In this document: positions 17,773-27,017 of the stretch, piece by piece
How positions within the stretch are numbered: position 1 is the first letter of the stretch
Layout of the letters: each line of letters starts with the position of its first letter
Assembly: GCA_038142205.1 (NCBI GenBank)
Contig: JAYQJO010000001.1
Span: 496,001-560,000 of the forward strand
Direction: 5' to 3'
DNA length: 64,000 nucleotides
Source: UBA7359 sp038142205
Lineage (GTDB): Bacteria > Pseudomonadota > Gammaproteobacteria > Eutrophobiales > Eutrophobiaceae
The notes under the pieces: model-generated
Database searches by the model: none
What the model was told of the DNA's origin: nothing
The model's input: only the letters and a program-made list of their open reading frames with translations
Program-made: the position numbers and the translations under genes

Positions 17773-18231
17773 TTATTGGCCCTGGGTTGCGTGGTGGATA
17801 ATGTCGAGAGGATAGCGATTTCCTTTTAGATAATCATCAATACATTGTTCTACAAGAGGGCTACGCATACGGTCGCGTTCATTTTTATTTTTTTCACGGC
17901 TTAGCCAGGTTGTACGGACAATGCCGACGTCCAATGCTTGTCCCTTATGTTCATTGGTACAATGACCATAAAAACTAAAGCGTAAATAGCTAATGTCAGC
18001 ATTATTAGGATTGGGATACAAATAAATACCAACGAGATATTCTGGTTCAAACTCCCAGGCTGTTTCTTCCAGTACTTCGCGTTTAACTGCATCAAAAATG
18101 GTCTCATTATGTTCAAGATGCCCTGCAGGTTGGTTAAAAACCAGTCTGTTATTGATTTTTTCTTCGACTAAAAGAAATTGGCCATCTTTTTCTGCGATGG
18201 CTGCAACTGTCGCATTTTGTTTCCACTGCAT
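17773..18231 (-). CDS. nudJ: Nudix hydrolase NudJ-type phosphatase
   Basis: 152-residue Nudix protein with the motif GHLEHNETIFDAVKREVLEE (about residues 37-56), which fits Gx5Ex7REUxEE. The E. coli orthologue hydrolyses nucleoside tri- and diphosphates and hydroxymethylpyrimidine pyrophosphate. Identity is supported by the position directly upstream of mnmA with almost no gap. The opening MQWKQNATVAAIAEKDGQFL is typical. It is divergent from the antiporter operon, with 77 bp between. Confidence 0.88.
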   Translation of the reverse strand: MQWKQNATVAAIAEKDGQFLLVEEKINNRLVFNQPAGHLEHNETIFDAVKREVLEETAWEFEPEYLVGIYLYPNPNNADISYLRFSFYGHCTNEHKGQALDVGIVRTTWLSREKNKNERDRMRSPLVEQCIDDYLKGNRYPLDIIHHATQGQ

Positions 18232-18308
18232 TAGTTTTCCCTCTTAAATATTGAGTTTCAAAATATGTTCTTGAATGTTTTTTTTAAGGCCGGGATAATA
18301 GGCTATAT

Positions 18309-18800
18309 ATGATAGGACGAAAAAAATTTTATCACATTACCAGCTTGTTTATATCTTTAGCCATTTTATGGGTATTGCTGTCGGGGTATTATACTGGTCT
18401 ACTGTTATCTCTTGGGCTATTTTCTACTCTATTCGTTACTTTTATTAGTTTACGAAAGGGCTTGTTGCCTTATGAACAACAGGAAAATTTTTTCCAGTTT
18501 ATGAAATATATTCCTTATGGTTTCTGGCTTGTTATAGAAATACTTAAATCAAATATTGATGTTATCAAACGCATTTTGTCCCCTTCACTACCTATTAGTC
18601 CAAGATGGGTGACGATAAAGTCATCTCAGACCAGTGAATTTGGAGAGGTTGTTTATGCAAACTCAATTACATTAACTCCTGGTACTATTTCAATAGATGT
18701 TAATGACAATAATATTGATGTGCATGCTTTATCAGAGAGCGGTGTTGATGGTCTAGCAACGGGTGAAATGGATAAAAGAGTAACGTTGGCAGAAAAATAA
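18309..18800 (+). CDS. mrpE: Mrp-type cation/proton antiporter subunit E
   Basis: 163-residue membrane protein with two hydrophobic helices in the first 65 residues and a soluble tail containing NSITLTPGTISIDVN, the MrpE signature. It is a small accessory subunit of multi-subunit Na+(K+)/H+ antiporters. First gene of a tight five-gene operon (E, F, G, DUF4040, B). The large ion-translocating subunits A and D, and C, do not follow. Confidence 0.88.
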   Translation: MIGRKKFYHITSLFISLAILWVLLSGYYTGLLLSLGLFSTLFVTFISLRKGLLPYEQQENFFQFMKYIPYGFWLVIEILKSNIDVIKRILSPSLPISPRWVTIKSSQTSEFGEVVYANSITLTPGTISIDVNDNNIDVHALSESGVDGLATGEMDKRVTLAEK

Positions 18801-18801
18801 T

Positions 18802-19089
18802 ATGTTTGAAATTGCAACTTATCTTATTTTGTTTGCCATGTTATTGGCTTTGATCTCTGCCATTATTGGTAAGACGGTCTATGATAAAATTCTTGCTGTA
18901 AATATTTTTGGCACGATAACTGTTTTATTTATTGCCTTATTTGGTTTCATGACGGAACGCCCGGAATTTCTTGATATTGCATTGGTTTATGCGTTGATTA
19001 ATTTTATTGCGACGATAGCTGTCCTGAAATTTTTTGAATACGGTGATATGGGGCGTAGTTCTCATATAAACGATGAGGCAGATATATGA
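18802..19089 (+). CDS. mrpF: Mrp-type antiporter subunit F
   Basis: 95 residues, three predicted transmembrane helices, with the family core KTVYDKILAVNIFGT near residues 24-38 and ALVYALINFIATIAVLKFFE near the C-terminus. It starts 1 bp after mrpE and overlaps mrpG by 4 bp. Small membrane subunit needed for complex assembly in studied Mrp systems. Confidence 0.88.
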   Translation: MFEIATYLILFAMLLALISAIIGKTVYDKILAVNIFGTITVLFIALFGFMTERPEFLDIALVYALINFIATIAVLKFFEYGDMGRSSHINDEADI

Positions 19090-19400
19090 GCAACATTATA
19101 AATATTATCAGCGCTGTGTTTGTCATTTCCGGTGTTACAGCCATTATTATTGGTTTGGTCGGTGTTTTTCGTATGCCGGATTTTTTCACCAAACTACATG
19201 CCGCCAGTATTATTGATACGATGGGAACGATGTTGGTTCTCGCTGGTTTAATGCTTTACTCAGGATTTAATTTAGTAAGTGTTAAATTATTATTAATTCT
19301 TATATTTATTTTGATCACAACACCTGCTGCAGCACATGCATTGGCCAAATCAGCATTACACGGTGGATTAAAACCAAAATTGAGTGGTGATAGCGAATGA
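19086..19400 (+). CDS. mrpG: Mrp-type antiporter subunit G
   Basis: 104 residues with three hydrophobic helices. The conserved block GVFRMPDFFTKLHAASIIDT (about 26-45) is diagnostic of MrpG, as is LITTPAAAHALAKSA toward the C-terminus. It overlaps both neighbours by 4 bp, so translation is coupled. Confidence 0.9.
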   Translation: MSNIINIISAVFVISGVTAIIIGLVGVFRMPDFFTKLHAASIIDTMGTMLVLAGLMLYSGFNLVSVKLLLILIFILITTPAAAHALAKSALHGGLKPKLSGDSE

Positions 19401-19939
19401 GTGTCGTGATAGTCAATGTAGTCTTGCTATGCTTACTTGTGATAGCAGCTATTGCAATAAATCAGCAACGTAATTTATTTGCTGCAACGATGTTGACCGG
19501 TATTTATAGTTTGATTTGTGCATCTCTTTTTGTTTGTCTTGATGCTGTTGATGTTGCTTTTACTGAAGCAGCAGTGGGAGCTGGTGTTGCGACGATATTA
19601 TTTCTTGGCACATTATCTTTAACTGGTTTTGAAGAAAAAACTGCTGTCAAAGTTTCTATCCCAGGCTTATGTATCGTTTTAATTACAGGTGGTTTGTTAA
19701 TTTACGGCTTGCAAGATATTCCTGCTTTCGGCGATCCAAATGCGCCGGTACAAACTTATTTAGCAGGTAAATATATTAGTGATTCGGCTACTGAAATAGG
19801 TGTGCCTAATTTGGTCACATCAGTTTTAGCTAGTTATCGTGGTTATGATACGTTTGGTGAAACAACAGTTATTTTTACCGCAGGTATCGGGGTATTGATA
19901 TTATTAGGTCGTAGTAGAAAAAATAAAAAAGATTTATAG
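19397..19939 (+). CDS. MbhD-like (DUF4040) antiporter subunit
   Basis: 180-residue membrane protein. The first about 80 residues carry the DUF4040/MbhD pattern (YSLICASLFVCLDAVDVAFTEAAVGAGVATILFL, in two blocks), as in the C-terminal part of MrpA and in energy-converting hydrogenase subunits. The second half adds helices before MrpB and includes YRGYDTFGETTVIFTAGIGV, a segment normally found at the end of MrpA or in the MbhE-like domain. This is thus a detached MrpA C-terminal module, a split seen in other proteobacterial Mrp operons. Confidence 0.8.
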   Translation: MSVVIVNVVLLCLLVIAAIAINQQRNLFAATMLTGIYSLICASLFVCLDAVDVAFTEAAVGAGVATILFLGTLSLTGFEEKTAVKVSIPGLCIVLITGGLLIYGLQDIPAFGDPNAPVQTYLAGKYISDSATEIGVPNLVTSVLASYRGYDTFGETTVIFTAGIGVLILLGRSRKNKKDL

Positions 19940-19952
19940 GAAGAAAACTAAT

Positions 19953-20363
19953 ATGGAACATCATCTGGTCTTACGCGTTGTTGCTCGATTATTAATTCCA
20001 TTAATAATGTTATTTGCCTTATATGTTCAATTCCATGGTGATTTCGGACCTGGAGGTGGTTTTCAGGCGGGCGTTATCTTCGCAGCTGCTTTTATTTTGT
20101 ACGGCCTTATCTATGGTGTAGACAAACTTCGTGATGTTATTCATCCTGGCGTAGTGCGCAGTCTGGCGGCACTTGGTGTGTTGCTTTATGCCGGTGTTGG
20201 TTTATTTGGCATGATAAATGGTGGTGAGTTTTTAAATTATAGTGTCTTATCTCATGATCCTGTTCATGGACAGCATTTTGGTATTTTGCTAATTGAAGCC
20301 GGTGTAGGGATTACTGTCGCTTCGACGATGATTATTCTTTTCTACTCTTTCGCCAGACCATAA
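19953..20363 (+). CDS. mrpB: Mrp-type antiporter subunit B (MnhB)
   Basis: 136 residues, four hydrophobic helices, with the highly conserved MrpB segment HGDFGPGGGFQAGVIFAAAF (about 28-47) and LIEAGVGITVASTMIILFYSF at the end. Usually followed by mrpC (NuoK-like) and mrpD (NuoN-like). Here the next gene is an unrelated thioredoxin-like gene, so the operon stops early. Confidence 0.9.
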   Translation: MEHHLVLRVVARLLIPLIMLFALYVQFHGDFGPGGGFQAGVIFAAAFILYGLIYGVDKLRDVIHPGVVRSLAALGVLLYAGVGLFGMINGGEFLNYSVLSHDPVHGQHFGILLIEAGVGITVASTMIILFYSFARP

Positions 20364-20388
20364 GTAATATTTATTTAAGTAATAGAAG

Positions 20389-20421
20389 AGGCATATTACA
20401 AAAAGATACCCATGCCTTTAT
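20389..20421 (+). terminator. Possible weak terminator after mrpB
   Basis: AGGCAT / ATGCCT inverted repeat with a 17-base loop followed by TTATT. The stem is short and the U-tract broken, so this is tentative. Confidence 0.25.
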
Positions 20422-20433
20422 TAATAAGTAATT

Positions 20434-21009
20434 ATGAATGAGTATTTACGGTTAGAAAATTCAATACGTTTTTTTGTTTGTATTTTACTTCTATCTTTTT
20501 TGTTTGCCCACAAGGCTTTTTCTGAAGCGCATGACATTTTCTTAGAGGATACGAATGGTAGTCAGCGTTCGTTAAATGAGTATATTGGCAAAGGCAAGTG
20601 GGTCGTGGTCAATATTTGGGCAACCGCTTGCCCGTATTGTCGGGAAGAATTAGAGGATTTAAATAATTTTCATGCTCGTCATCATAACAACGATGCTATT
20701 GTTATAGGATTAACCTTAGAATGGCCCGGATTTGATTTTCCTGATAGGGATTATCTTGTTAATTTTGCCTATGATTATTTTATCGATTATCCCTTATTTC
20801 TTGTTGATGCGGAACTTGCAAGTAAAGTGATTGGGAAGCAGGTTAATATGATCCCATTAACATTCTTTTATAACCCTGGAGGGGAATTAGTTCTTCGTTT
20901 AAATGGCGTGGTAACTGAGGCGATGTTAGAGGAAGTAATTAAAGATAAAAACCCATCTTATCGTGAGCAGTGGGCAAAAGAGATACCTCCAGAATTCAAA
21001 CCTGAATAA
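20434..21009 (+). CDS. Exported TlpA/thioredoxin-like protein with CPYC motif
   Basis: 191 residues. An N-terminal hydrophobic segment (FVCILLLSFLFAHKAFSEA) looks like a signal peptide. The thioredoxin-fold core has VVVNIWATACPYCREELEDL (about 54-73), with the redox pair in CPYC, and a cis-proline region NMIPLTFFYNPGGELVL. TlpA-type proteins reduce disulfides in the periplasm, for example in cytochrome maturation; CPYC is the glutaredoxin-like dipeptide rather than CPPC. The partner protein cannot be inferred here. Confidence 0.8.
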   Translation: MNEYLRLENSIRFFVCILLLSFLFAHKAFSEAHDIFLEDTNGSQRSLNEYIGKGKWVVVNIWATACPYCREELEDLNNFHARHHNNDAIVIGLTLEWPGFDFPDRDYLVNFAYDYFIDYPLFLVDAELASKVIGKQVNMIPLTFFYNPGGELVLRLNGVVTEAMLEEVIKDKNPSYREQWAKEIPPEFKPE

Positions 21010-21018
21010 TAGTACAAA

Positions 21019-24000
21019 CTAACTACTATCTTTTCCTTTTTTTATCTTTTCTATATTAGGAGCATCCCAACTGCCGGTAATTGTATATTGTTGTTTTAAT
21101 ATTTGATCTATTTTTCTCGGTATTGCGTTAAATACTTCGCCGGCTAAATAAATAACTGCACCAACACCAACACCAACACCAACCGGACCAAATAACGCAC
21201 TAGCAACGGGTAGACCACTGGATATTTTGGGTGTTACTGTTGCTATTTGGTCATAGTCTTCAGTTGATAAACCAGTTCGGCCACTGACGACAATATCAGC
21301 AGAAGGACCTGTCATTTCCAGGTTGTTAGTATAAGCATGACCTTGTTGAACATTAAAGCTACCCGTAATATTATCGAAAGCAAAACCTTCATCAAATACG
21401 TCAGTAAAATCCAGTGTTAACCGCCTTGGTAGTGTTTGTATACTGAGCAAGCCAAATAAACGACCGGCCGATGGATTGATATCAAGAAACTGACCTTTAT
21501 CAATTTTTATATCGAGTTCTCCATCAATGTTTTCCATTGCAAACTCCATTGGCGTACCCATCCAGTGAGCATTCATTTCCATATTAGTTTGTCCGTCTTT
21601 AATATTTGCAGCATCGAAATTAAAAGTGCCTAGCATATTTCCAATTGTGTCAGCTTTTAGAGTAGCCTTGAAATCAGAGCGGTCTATATCATCTATAGAA
21701 GTCCATTTGCCTGAAGCGTTTATATTCAGACCGGGTTTGCTAATGCTAAGGTTATTTATGTTAATGCCATTTTCAATATTATTTGTTAATAAACTAAGTT
21801 TCCCTAATTTATTTCCATTGAAAACAAATTCATCAATATTGATATCAAGCTCAGGAATTTTATTAATAGCAATTTGATTATTATCTTCATCTTGTTCGGC
21901 GCTTTTTAATGTTAGCTTCTCAAATTTGGCATGCAGGTGATTATTTTTTGATGCAATAAAATTTGTTTCACCTTTTATATCTTTACCGTCAAATAGTATT
22001 TGCCAACCATTAACAGGGTTACTCAAATCAACATTAACATTATTAAATTCATTGCCAAGCATGTTCAGGTTTTTAATAAGAAGATTAGCGCTAATTGTGT
22101 TTTGTTTCTTTTTAATATCGGGGGCGTTTGTTTTTCTAGCAGTAAGATATTCAAACCAGCCTCCTTCTTTTGTATTAAACTCTTCAAGCTCGCCCCTGAT
22201 AGATATCTTGTTTGATGTTTCAATAATAGGATGAGGTTTACCTAGTCCAATAAGGATATTTTTAATGGTTAAGTCTTCTTTGTTATCGACATTAAAGTCA
22301 GCATAAATATTGTTATAGCTAATATTAATGTTTTCAATTAACAGGTTGCTTAAATTGGTTTTTATAAACAGTGGTGAGCTGTCAGTTGCTAATTTGCCAA
22401 GCGGATAAGGTAAGTCAACTGAAATTCCTTTCAGATCAGTATTAAATACAATTTCTTTGTTTCCTGGAGTATTATTAGATTTTCTTAATGTTAAAGACCA
22501 GTTGGTTTTTCCTGAAAGCTTATCAGTATATGTTTGATTGGAGTCAATCAACGCAGGGAAAAAGCCGCTAAGTTCGGATATAAAAAAATCTTTATCAGCA
22601 ATGCCTGAAATCACGTAGGGTTTAGAGTCAGACTTATTTTGAACAAACTTTGGAATAGTTAATTTAACTGGGCTACCATGATATAGGGCATCGATATCAC
22701 TACCCCAGCTGGAATCACTGGTAAAATGTACGTCACCATTTACTTTTTCAAGCCCGAGTCCTGGCAGTCCTGACTCTATAGTTGTGTCTGTGAACGAGAT
22801 TAAGCCATCAATTGTTGTCTTACCGTGAGCAACTGGGATATTAAGGCCCAATTTTATATCGATTCCACCCGTTATATTTTTTGTAAGTTCACGTAATGAT
22901 TGTTTTTTATTTAAAGGACTTTGTTTAATAAAGTTTGCAACGTCAGTTGTATGTCCTGTAATACTAGTATCGACGATAATAGTCTGTTTTTTTGCGCCAA
23001 GCTGATTAATGTTGACAGCCAGGTCGCTGACAGAGGCATCAAAAATAGTAGCGGAGTTAGATAAGATATATAAATCATCATTATCAATTATAATTTCAGC
23101 TGTGAGTTGATCGAGAAGCGGCCAATTTTGATTATAATCTATGGTTGCATTTTCTATATTAAGAATGGCTTTAAAATTTCCTTCTGAGTTTTCAAATGGA
23201 AAGTCTGCTGTATGTCCATGAAGTATTAAATCACCATATAGTAATTTTCCGCTAACCATTGCACTTGCAAACCACTTCTTTAAATTTGCAGGTAAGTTTT
23301 TAGGTAAATACTTTGGTAAGTATTCAATATCTGTTTCATCAATATGCGCTACGATATCTATAAAGGGTGAGTTTTTTTCATCGAATCGAATTCTTCCGGA
23401 AGACTTTGCCGAAATAGTGCCGTCTGCAATATTAAAGTCTTTAATCAATAGCTCAACTGAATCAGAGTTTATTAACTCCAGTTCTGCATTTAAAACTGAC
23501 AGATGTAATGCATTGTCATAAACAGAACTCAATAGGACTTCCGATGCACTGCTGTTTATATTAAGTTTAATATTATTATCAGTAGCGTACATTGAGCCAG
23601 CAAGATTATAAACAGCGAGCTGTTTATCTGTAGCAACAATATCTATTTTTTTAAAGTCCGTATTTAATGACAGTATGTCTCCATTAGATGAATCAGGATC
23701 ATAGAAAACCTCTGTGTTTGTTAACTCTCCTTTTAATGTTCGCCAATCAAACTTATTAACAATTTCCTCTGAAATAAGTCCTGAAGCTAACAGGAAGGGA
23801 GTAATTTCCTGAAGTTTCAAATAAGAAAAGTAACCTTTATATTGCTTATCGGCAAGACTATTGTTGATACTCAGTTGAAAGCTTGATGTTGGCCAGATGC
23901 CATTCTTAGTCTGTAGTTCTTCAATATTTATATTTAGTAACCAGTCTTTATCTTTTTTACGTTCGCTGAAGAAATCAAGTTTTATACTTTCTATAGATAG

Positions 24001-24858
24001 AACTTGTTCTTTAACTGCGAGGGAAAAGTCGGAATACTGTACTTCACTACTAATGTCGATTAATTTTGACTTGTCCCAGTTTGTCCATACTTTAGCATTC
24101 GCGATTCCGCCTGTAGTTTTAATTTCAAAGCCTTCTAAAAGTTTTTCTGGGTTTACATTTTTTGCTTCAAAATAGATGGCACCTTTCCAGTCTGGTGTCA
24201 GGACATTGCCAAACACATCCATTCTTAAGTTTAAATCGCCACTTTCTGGTAATGTAATATCGGCACTGATCTGCAAACGCTTTTTATGAGTTTTTAACTC
24301 CAATTCGGCATTAGTAAACTTAAGTTTTTCTTTTTGTTTCTTTTTGTCATGCCAGATTAAGTTGGCATTTTCCAGTTTGATATGTTTTTGTTTTAATAAC
24401 CAACCAGACATAGCTGTGTTATCTGGTTCAGTTGCCCCTATATTATTTGTATTGTTAATTGATATAGAACCATCATCGTTTCGTGTAAATTCCAGCTCAA
24501 TACCGCTAATGACCAGCTTACTGGGAACTAATTCTCGTTTACTAATACTGGCAAATGGATCAATGCCTAATTGTGCTGAATGAAATGTACTAATGAGTAT
24601 TTTGTTATCAGGTGAATAGAGGTCAATATTTTTTAAATATAAATGCGGTGTCCAGCCTTCCCATTCAGCTGTTATTTGATCGATAACAACCGGGTAGTCC
24701 ATGTATTCACTTACCCAGGATTGTATTTCATTTTTATAGCCGCCAATCTCTGGTAACGCAAGGCGCATGACTGTGACCAGTACTGCTGCATTTAATATAA
24801 TAAAGGCGAAAGCATACCAACAGAAGTGGTATAGAATTGTAAAAGTTCTTTTTATCAT
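21019..24858 (-). CDS. yhdP: YhdP family AsmA-like lipid transport protein
   Basis: 1279-residue AsmA-like protein, near E. coli YhdP length (1266). An N-terminal transmembrane anchor (FCWYAFAFIILNAAVLVTVM) is followed by a very long repetitive beta-strand region predicted to form a periplasmic bridge. The C-terminal part has LFGLLSIQTLPRRLTLDF, SGRTGLSTEDYDQ and ASALFGPVGVGVGVGAVIYL, typical of YhdP. In E. coli, YhdP with TamB and YdbH carries phospholipids to the outer membrane. It lies 10 bp after rng, the same pairing as in E. coli. A six-base microsatellite encodes the GVGVGVG stretch. Confidence 0.92.
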   Translation of the reverse strand: MIKRTFTILYHFCWYAFAFIILNAAVLVTVMRLALPEIGGYKNEIQSWVSEYMDYPVVIDQITAEWEGWTPHLYLKNIDLYSPDNKILISTFHSAQLGIDPFASISKRELVPSKLVISGIELEFTRNDDGSISINNTNNIGATEPDNTAMSGWLLKQKHIKLENANLIWHDKKKQKEKLKFTNAELELKTHKKRLQISADITLPESGDLNLRMDVFGNVLTPDWKGAIYFEAKNVNPEKLLEGFEIKTTGGIANAKVWTNWDKSKLIDISSEVQYSDFSLAVKEQVLSIESIKLDFFSERKKDKDWLLNINIEELQTKNGIWPTSSFQLSINNSLADKQYKGYFSYLKLQEITPFLLASGLISEEIVNKFDWRTLKGELTNTEVFYDPDSSNGDILSLNTDFKKIDIVATDKQLAVYNLAGSMYATDNNIKLNINSSASEVLLSSVYDNALHLSVLNAELELINSDSVELLIKDFNIADGTISAKSSGRIRFDEKNSPFIDIVAHIDETDIEYLPKYLPKNLPANLKKWFASAMVSGKLLYGDLILHGHTADFPFENSEGNFKAILNIENATIDYNQNWPLLDQLTAEIIIDNDDLYILSNSATIFDASVSDLAVNINQLGAKKQTIIVDTSITGHTTDVANFIKQSPLNKKQSLRELTKNITGGIDIKLGLNIPVAHGKTTIDGLISFTDTTIESGLPGLGLEKVNGDVHFTSDSSWGSDIDALYHGSPVKLTIPKFVQNKSDSKPYVISGIADKDFFISELSGFFPALIDSNQTYTDKLSGKTNWSLTLRKSNNTPGNKEIVFNTDLKGISVDLPYPLGKLATDSSPLFIKTNLSNLLIENINISYNNIYADFNVDNKEDLTIKNILIGLGKPHPIIETSNKISIRGELEEFNTKEGGWFEYLTARKTNAPDIKKKQNTISANLLIKNLNMLGNEFNNVNVDLSNPVNGWQILFDGKDIKGETNFIASKNNHLHAKFEKLTLKSAEQDEDNNQIAINKIPELDINIDEFVFNGNKLGKLSLLTNNIENGININNLSISKPGLNINASGKWTSIDDIDRSDFKATLKADTIGNMLGTFNFDAANIKDGQTNMEMNAHWMGTPMEFAMENIDGELDIKIDKGQFLDINPSAGRLFGLLSIQTLPRRLTLDFTDVFDEGFAFDNITGSFNVQQGHAYTNNLEMTGPSADIVVSGRTGLSTEDYDQIATVTPKISSGLPVASALFGPVGVGVGVGAVIYLAGEVFNAIPRKIDQILKQQYTITGSWDAPNIEKIKKGKDSS

Positions 24859-24868
24859 TAAATCGGAA

Positions 24869-26425
24869 TTAAAGTAGAACGATGTCGTACTGTTCCTGTG
24901 TATACAAAGGTTCTACCTGAAATGCGATTGAACGACCAATAAACGATTCCAGTTCAGCAACGCTGGTTGATTCATCATCTAGTAGCATATCAACCACTTT
25001 TTGTGAGGCAACAACCAGAAGTTTATTAGCATCAAACTGTCTCACTTCTCGTAATATTTCGCGAAAAATTTCGTAACAAATAGTTTCAGACGTTTTGATT
25101 GAAGCACGTCCATTACATGTTGGACATGTCTCACAGAGGATATGTTCCAGACTTTCTCGTGTTCTTTTTCGGGTAAGTTGTACTAAACCCAAAGAGGTTA
25201 ATTCGCTAATGATCGTTTTTGAATGATCCTTCTCAACATTTTTTTCCAGCGAACGTAAAACTTGTCTGCCGTGTTCGGGATCTTTCATATCAATAAAATC
25301 AATGATGATAATACCGCCCAGGTTTCTTAAACGTAACTGGCGAGCAATGGTGTGCGCTGCTTCAAGGTTTGTTTTATAAATGGTTTCTTCCTGATTTCTG
25401 TGGCCTACAAAAGCACCGGTATTCACATCAATCGTTGTCATTGCTTCAGTCTGATCAACAATCAAATACCCGCCTGATTTTAATGTGACCTTTCTATTTA
25501 ATGAGCGTTGTATTTCATCTTCAACGGAATACATATCAAGAATAGGGTAGTTACCAGTATAGTGTTCAATTCTTGTTAACAGTTCTGGAATAAAATGTTT
25601 GGAAAATTCAGTGACACGTTGATAGGTTTCTTTTGAGTCTATGCGTACCTTGCCAATTTCTGAATGCACCAGGTCTCGCATTGTTCGCATAACTAAAGGT
25701 AAATCTTCATACACATTACCAGGAGGAAAAGTATTTTCTGCACGAACCACTATGGAGTCCCATATTTTTTTCACAAACTCGATATCTTTATAAATATCTT
25801 CATCAAGAATGTTCTCTGCTGCGGTTCTAACGATGAAGCCACCTTTTTTTAATAACGCTACTTCATTAGCTGTGTCATGTAACACAACATTATCACTGTT
25901 CACAACGGCGTGATTATCGATACCAGACATGTAATTCAAAATCGTGTTACGGAGTCTTTCTTTTTCTGCTTCGTCTTCTATTCGCTGCGAAATGCCGATT
26001 GAAGGATAATCAGGTACAAAGACAATATAGCGAGAAGGAATAGAAAGGCGAGTTGTTAATCTTGCGCCTTTACTACCAATTGGATCTTTAACAACCTGAA
26101 CGAGAATTTCATCGCCTTCATGAATCCTGTTTTCTATAGGAAGGGTTTCAACAGAATTATTTATCTCTGTTTCCGACTCTGAGTCAGGGTCAATATTATT
26201 GGATACGATATCTGAACTGTGCAGGAAGCCGGTACGTTCCAATCCAATATCAATGAAAGCGGCCTGCATTCCCGGCAAAACACGTGAAACACGGCCCTTA
26301 AAAATATTTCCAACCAATCCACGCTTTTGAGTACGTTCAATATGCACTTCCTGCAATATGCCATTTTCCACAACACAAACACGGGTTTCTTGTGGAGTAA
26401 CATTAATTAGAATTTCTTCGCTCAT
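24869..26425 (-). CDS. rng: Ribonuclease G
   Basis: 518-residue endoribonuclease of the RNase E/G family, involved in 16S rRNA 5' maturation and mRNA decay. The S1 domain includes GNIFKGRVSRVLPGMQAAFI (about 38-57), and the catalytic core holds MTTIDVNTGAFVG and NLGGIIIIDFIDMKDPEHG with the Mg-binding aspartates. The zinc link is CETCPTCNGR. It is somewhat longer than E. coli RNase G (489) because of an acidic insert (ESETEINNSVETLPIE) in the S1 region. No RNase E-like C-terminal scaffold is present. A TCACAT-G-ATGTGA palindrome (26485-26497) lies upstream. Confidence 0.93.
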   Translation of the reverse strand: MSEEILINVTPQETRVCVVENGILQEVHIERTQKRGLVGNIFKGRVSRVLPGMQAAFIDIGLERTGFLHSSDIVSNNIDPDSESETEINNSVETLPIENRIHEGDEILVQVVKDPIGSKGARLTTRLSIPSRYIVFVPDYPSIGISQRIEDEAEKERLRNTILNYMSGIDNHAVVNSDNVVLHDTANEVALLKKGGFIVRTAAENILDEDIYKDIEFVKKIWDSIVVRAENTFPPGNVYEDLPLVMRTMRDLVHSEIGKVRIDSKETYQRVTEFSKHFIPELLTRIEHYTGNYPILDMYSVEDEIQRSLNRKVTLKSGGYLIVDQTEAMTTIDVNTGAFVGHRNQEETIYKTNLEAAHTIARQLRLRNLGGIIIIDFIDMKDPEHGRQVLRSLEKNVEKDHSKTIISELTSLGLVQLTRKRTRESLEHILCETCPTCNGRASIKTSETICYEIFREILREVRQFDANKLLVVASQKVVDMLLDDESTSVAELESFIGRSIAFQVEPLYTQEQYDIVLL

Positions 26426-26484
26426 GGCAAACCAACTTTATTAATTGCGCAGTTTTGTGATTAATGCGGATTATATCACTAAGT

Positions 26485-26497
26485 TCACATGATGTGA
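26485..26497. promoter_or_regulatory. Small palindrome upstream of rng
   Basis: TCACAT, one G, ATGTGA: perfect 6-bp arms about 60 bp before the rng start. The half-sites face opposite to a CRP site. It shares the ATGTGA word with the repeat upstream of the RRM gene. Function unproven. Confidence 0.25.
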
Positions 26498-26539
26498 CGT
26501 TGATATATGACTGAAAAAAAAAGAGTTATGCGGTGATTT

Positions 26540-26880
26540 TATCGTTCTATTTTAAAAATACCGATTTATTCTTGTTTGTTGTGAAATTAAAACTGTAATG
26601 ACTGAGTAAATCCACCTGAGTTGAGTACCAGTAAGACAAAGATTAAGCCGCTTTTTCACCGCCACTACAGTTACATTAGTGTTGATAATATGGGTTCGGG
26701 CTTTTTCTTTAGCTGAATATAATGCTTTATCTGTAAGAGATAATAATTCGTAGGCGGTTAATTTTTTGCCCGAAATGTTAAGTAGCGCTACCAATGATGA
26801 CACTAATATTCACTGGTTCTGGGAAATTACTCTGAGCACTAAACTCTTCAATGTGAATTCTGTTTTTTTCGTGATTTTTC
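26540..26880 (-). pseudogene. Relic of a GGDEF (diguanylate cyclase) gene, 3' part only
   Basis: Minus-strand text contains fragments of the end of a GGDEF domain. RIHIEEFSAQSNFPEPVNIS then VIIGSAT ends at a stop near 26800. A segment that overlaps it in another frame reads GKKLTAYELLSLTDKALYSA then KEKARTHI. LLSLTDKALYSAKEKAR is the canonical end of GGDEF domains (family pattern ELL..AD.ALY.AK..GRN). The GGDEF signature itself and the upstream portion are missing, and the frame is broken, so it is not functional. Confidence 0.65.
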
Positions 26881-26966
26881 TCCCGAAAAAAACAATTGTT
26901 TAATGTGTTTTCAGGTTAGAACATCGGGAGGGGCCAAGCGATCAGGGATAAAACAAAAATGTTAAC

Positions 26967-27006
26967 TATTACCTGCTTTTAATGTTGCCACTAAAAACAG
27001 GTAATA
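26967..27006 (-). terminator. Strong hairpin after mlaA, probable terminator
   Basis: Perfect 9-bp arms TATTACCTG / CAGGTAATA, with a further TTTTA / TAAAA pairing inside the loop. It lies 12 bp past the end of the mlaA reading frame. On the minus strand it is followed by GTTAACATTTTTGTTTT, a loose U-rich tract. Confidence 0.55.
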
Positions 27007-27017
27007 AAAGGTTTAGT

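Noticed and set aside
24869..26425. RNase E rather than RNase G
   Set aside because: The protein ends shortly after the zinc link and small domain with no long disordered scaffold, and it pairs with yhdP as rng does.
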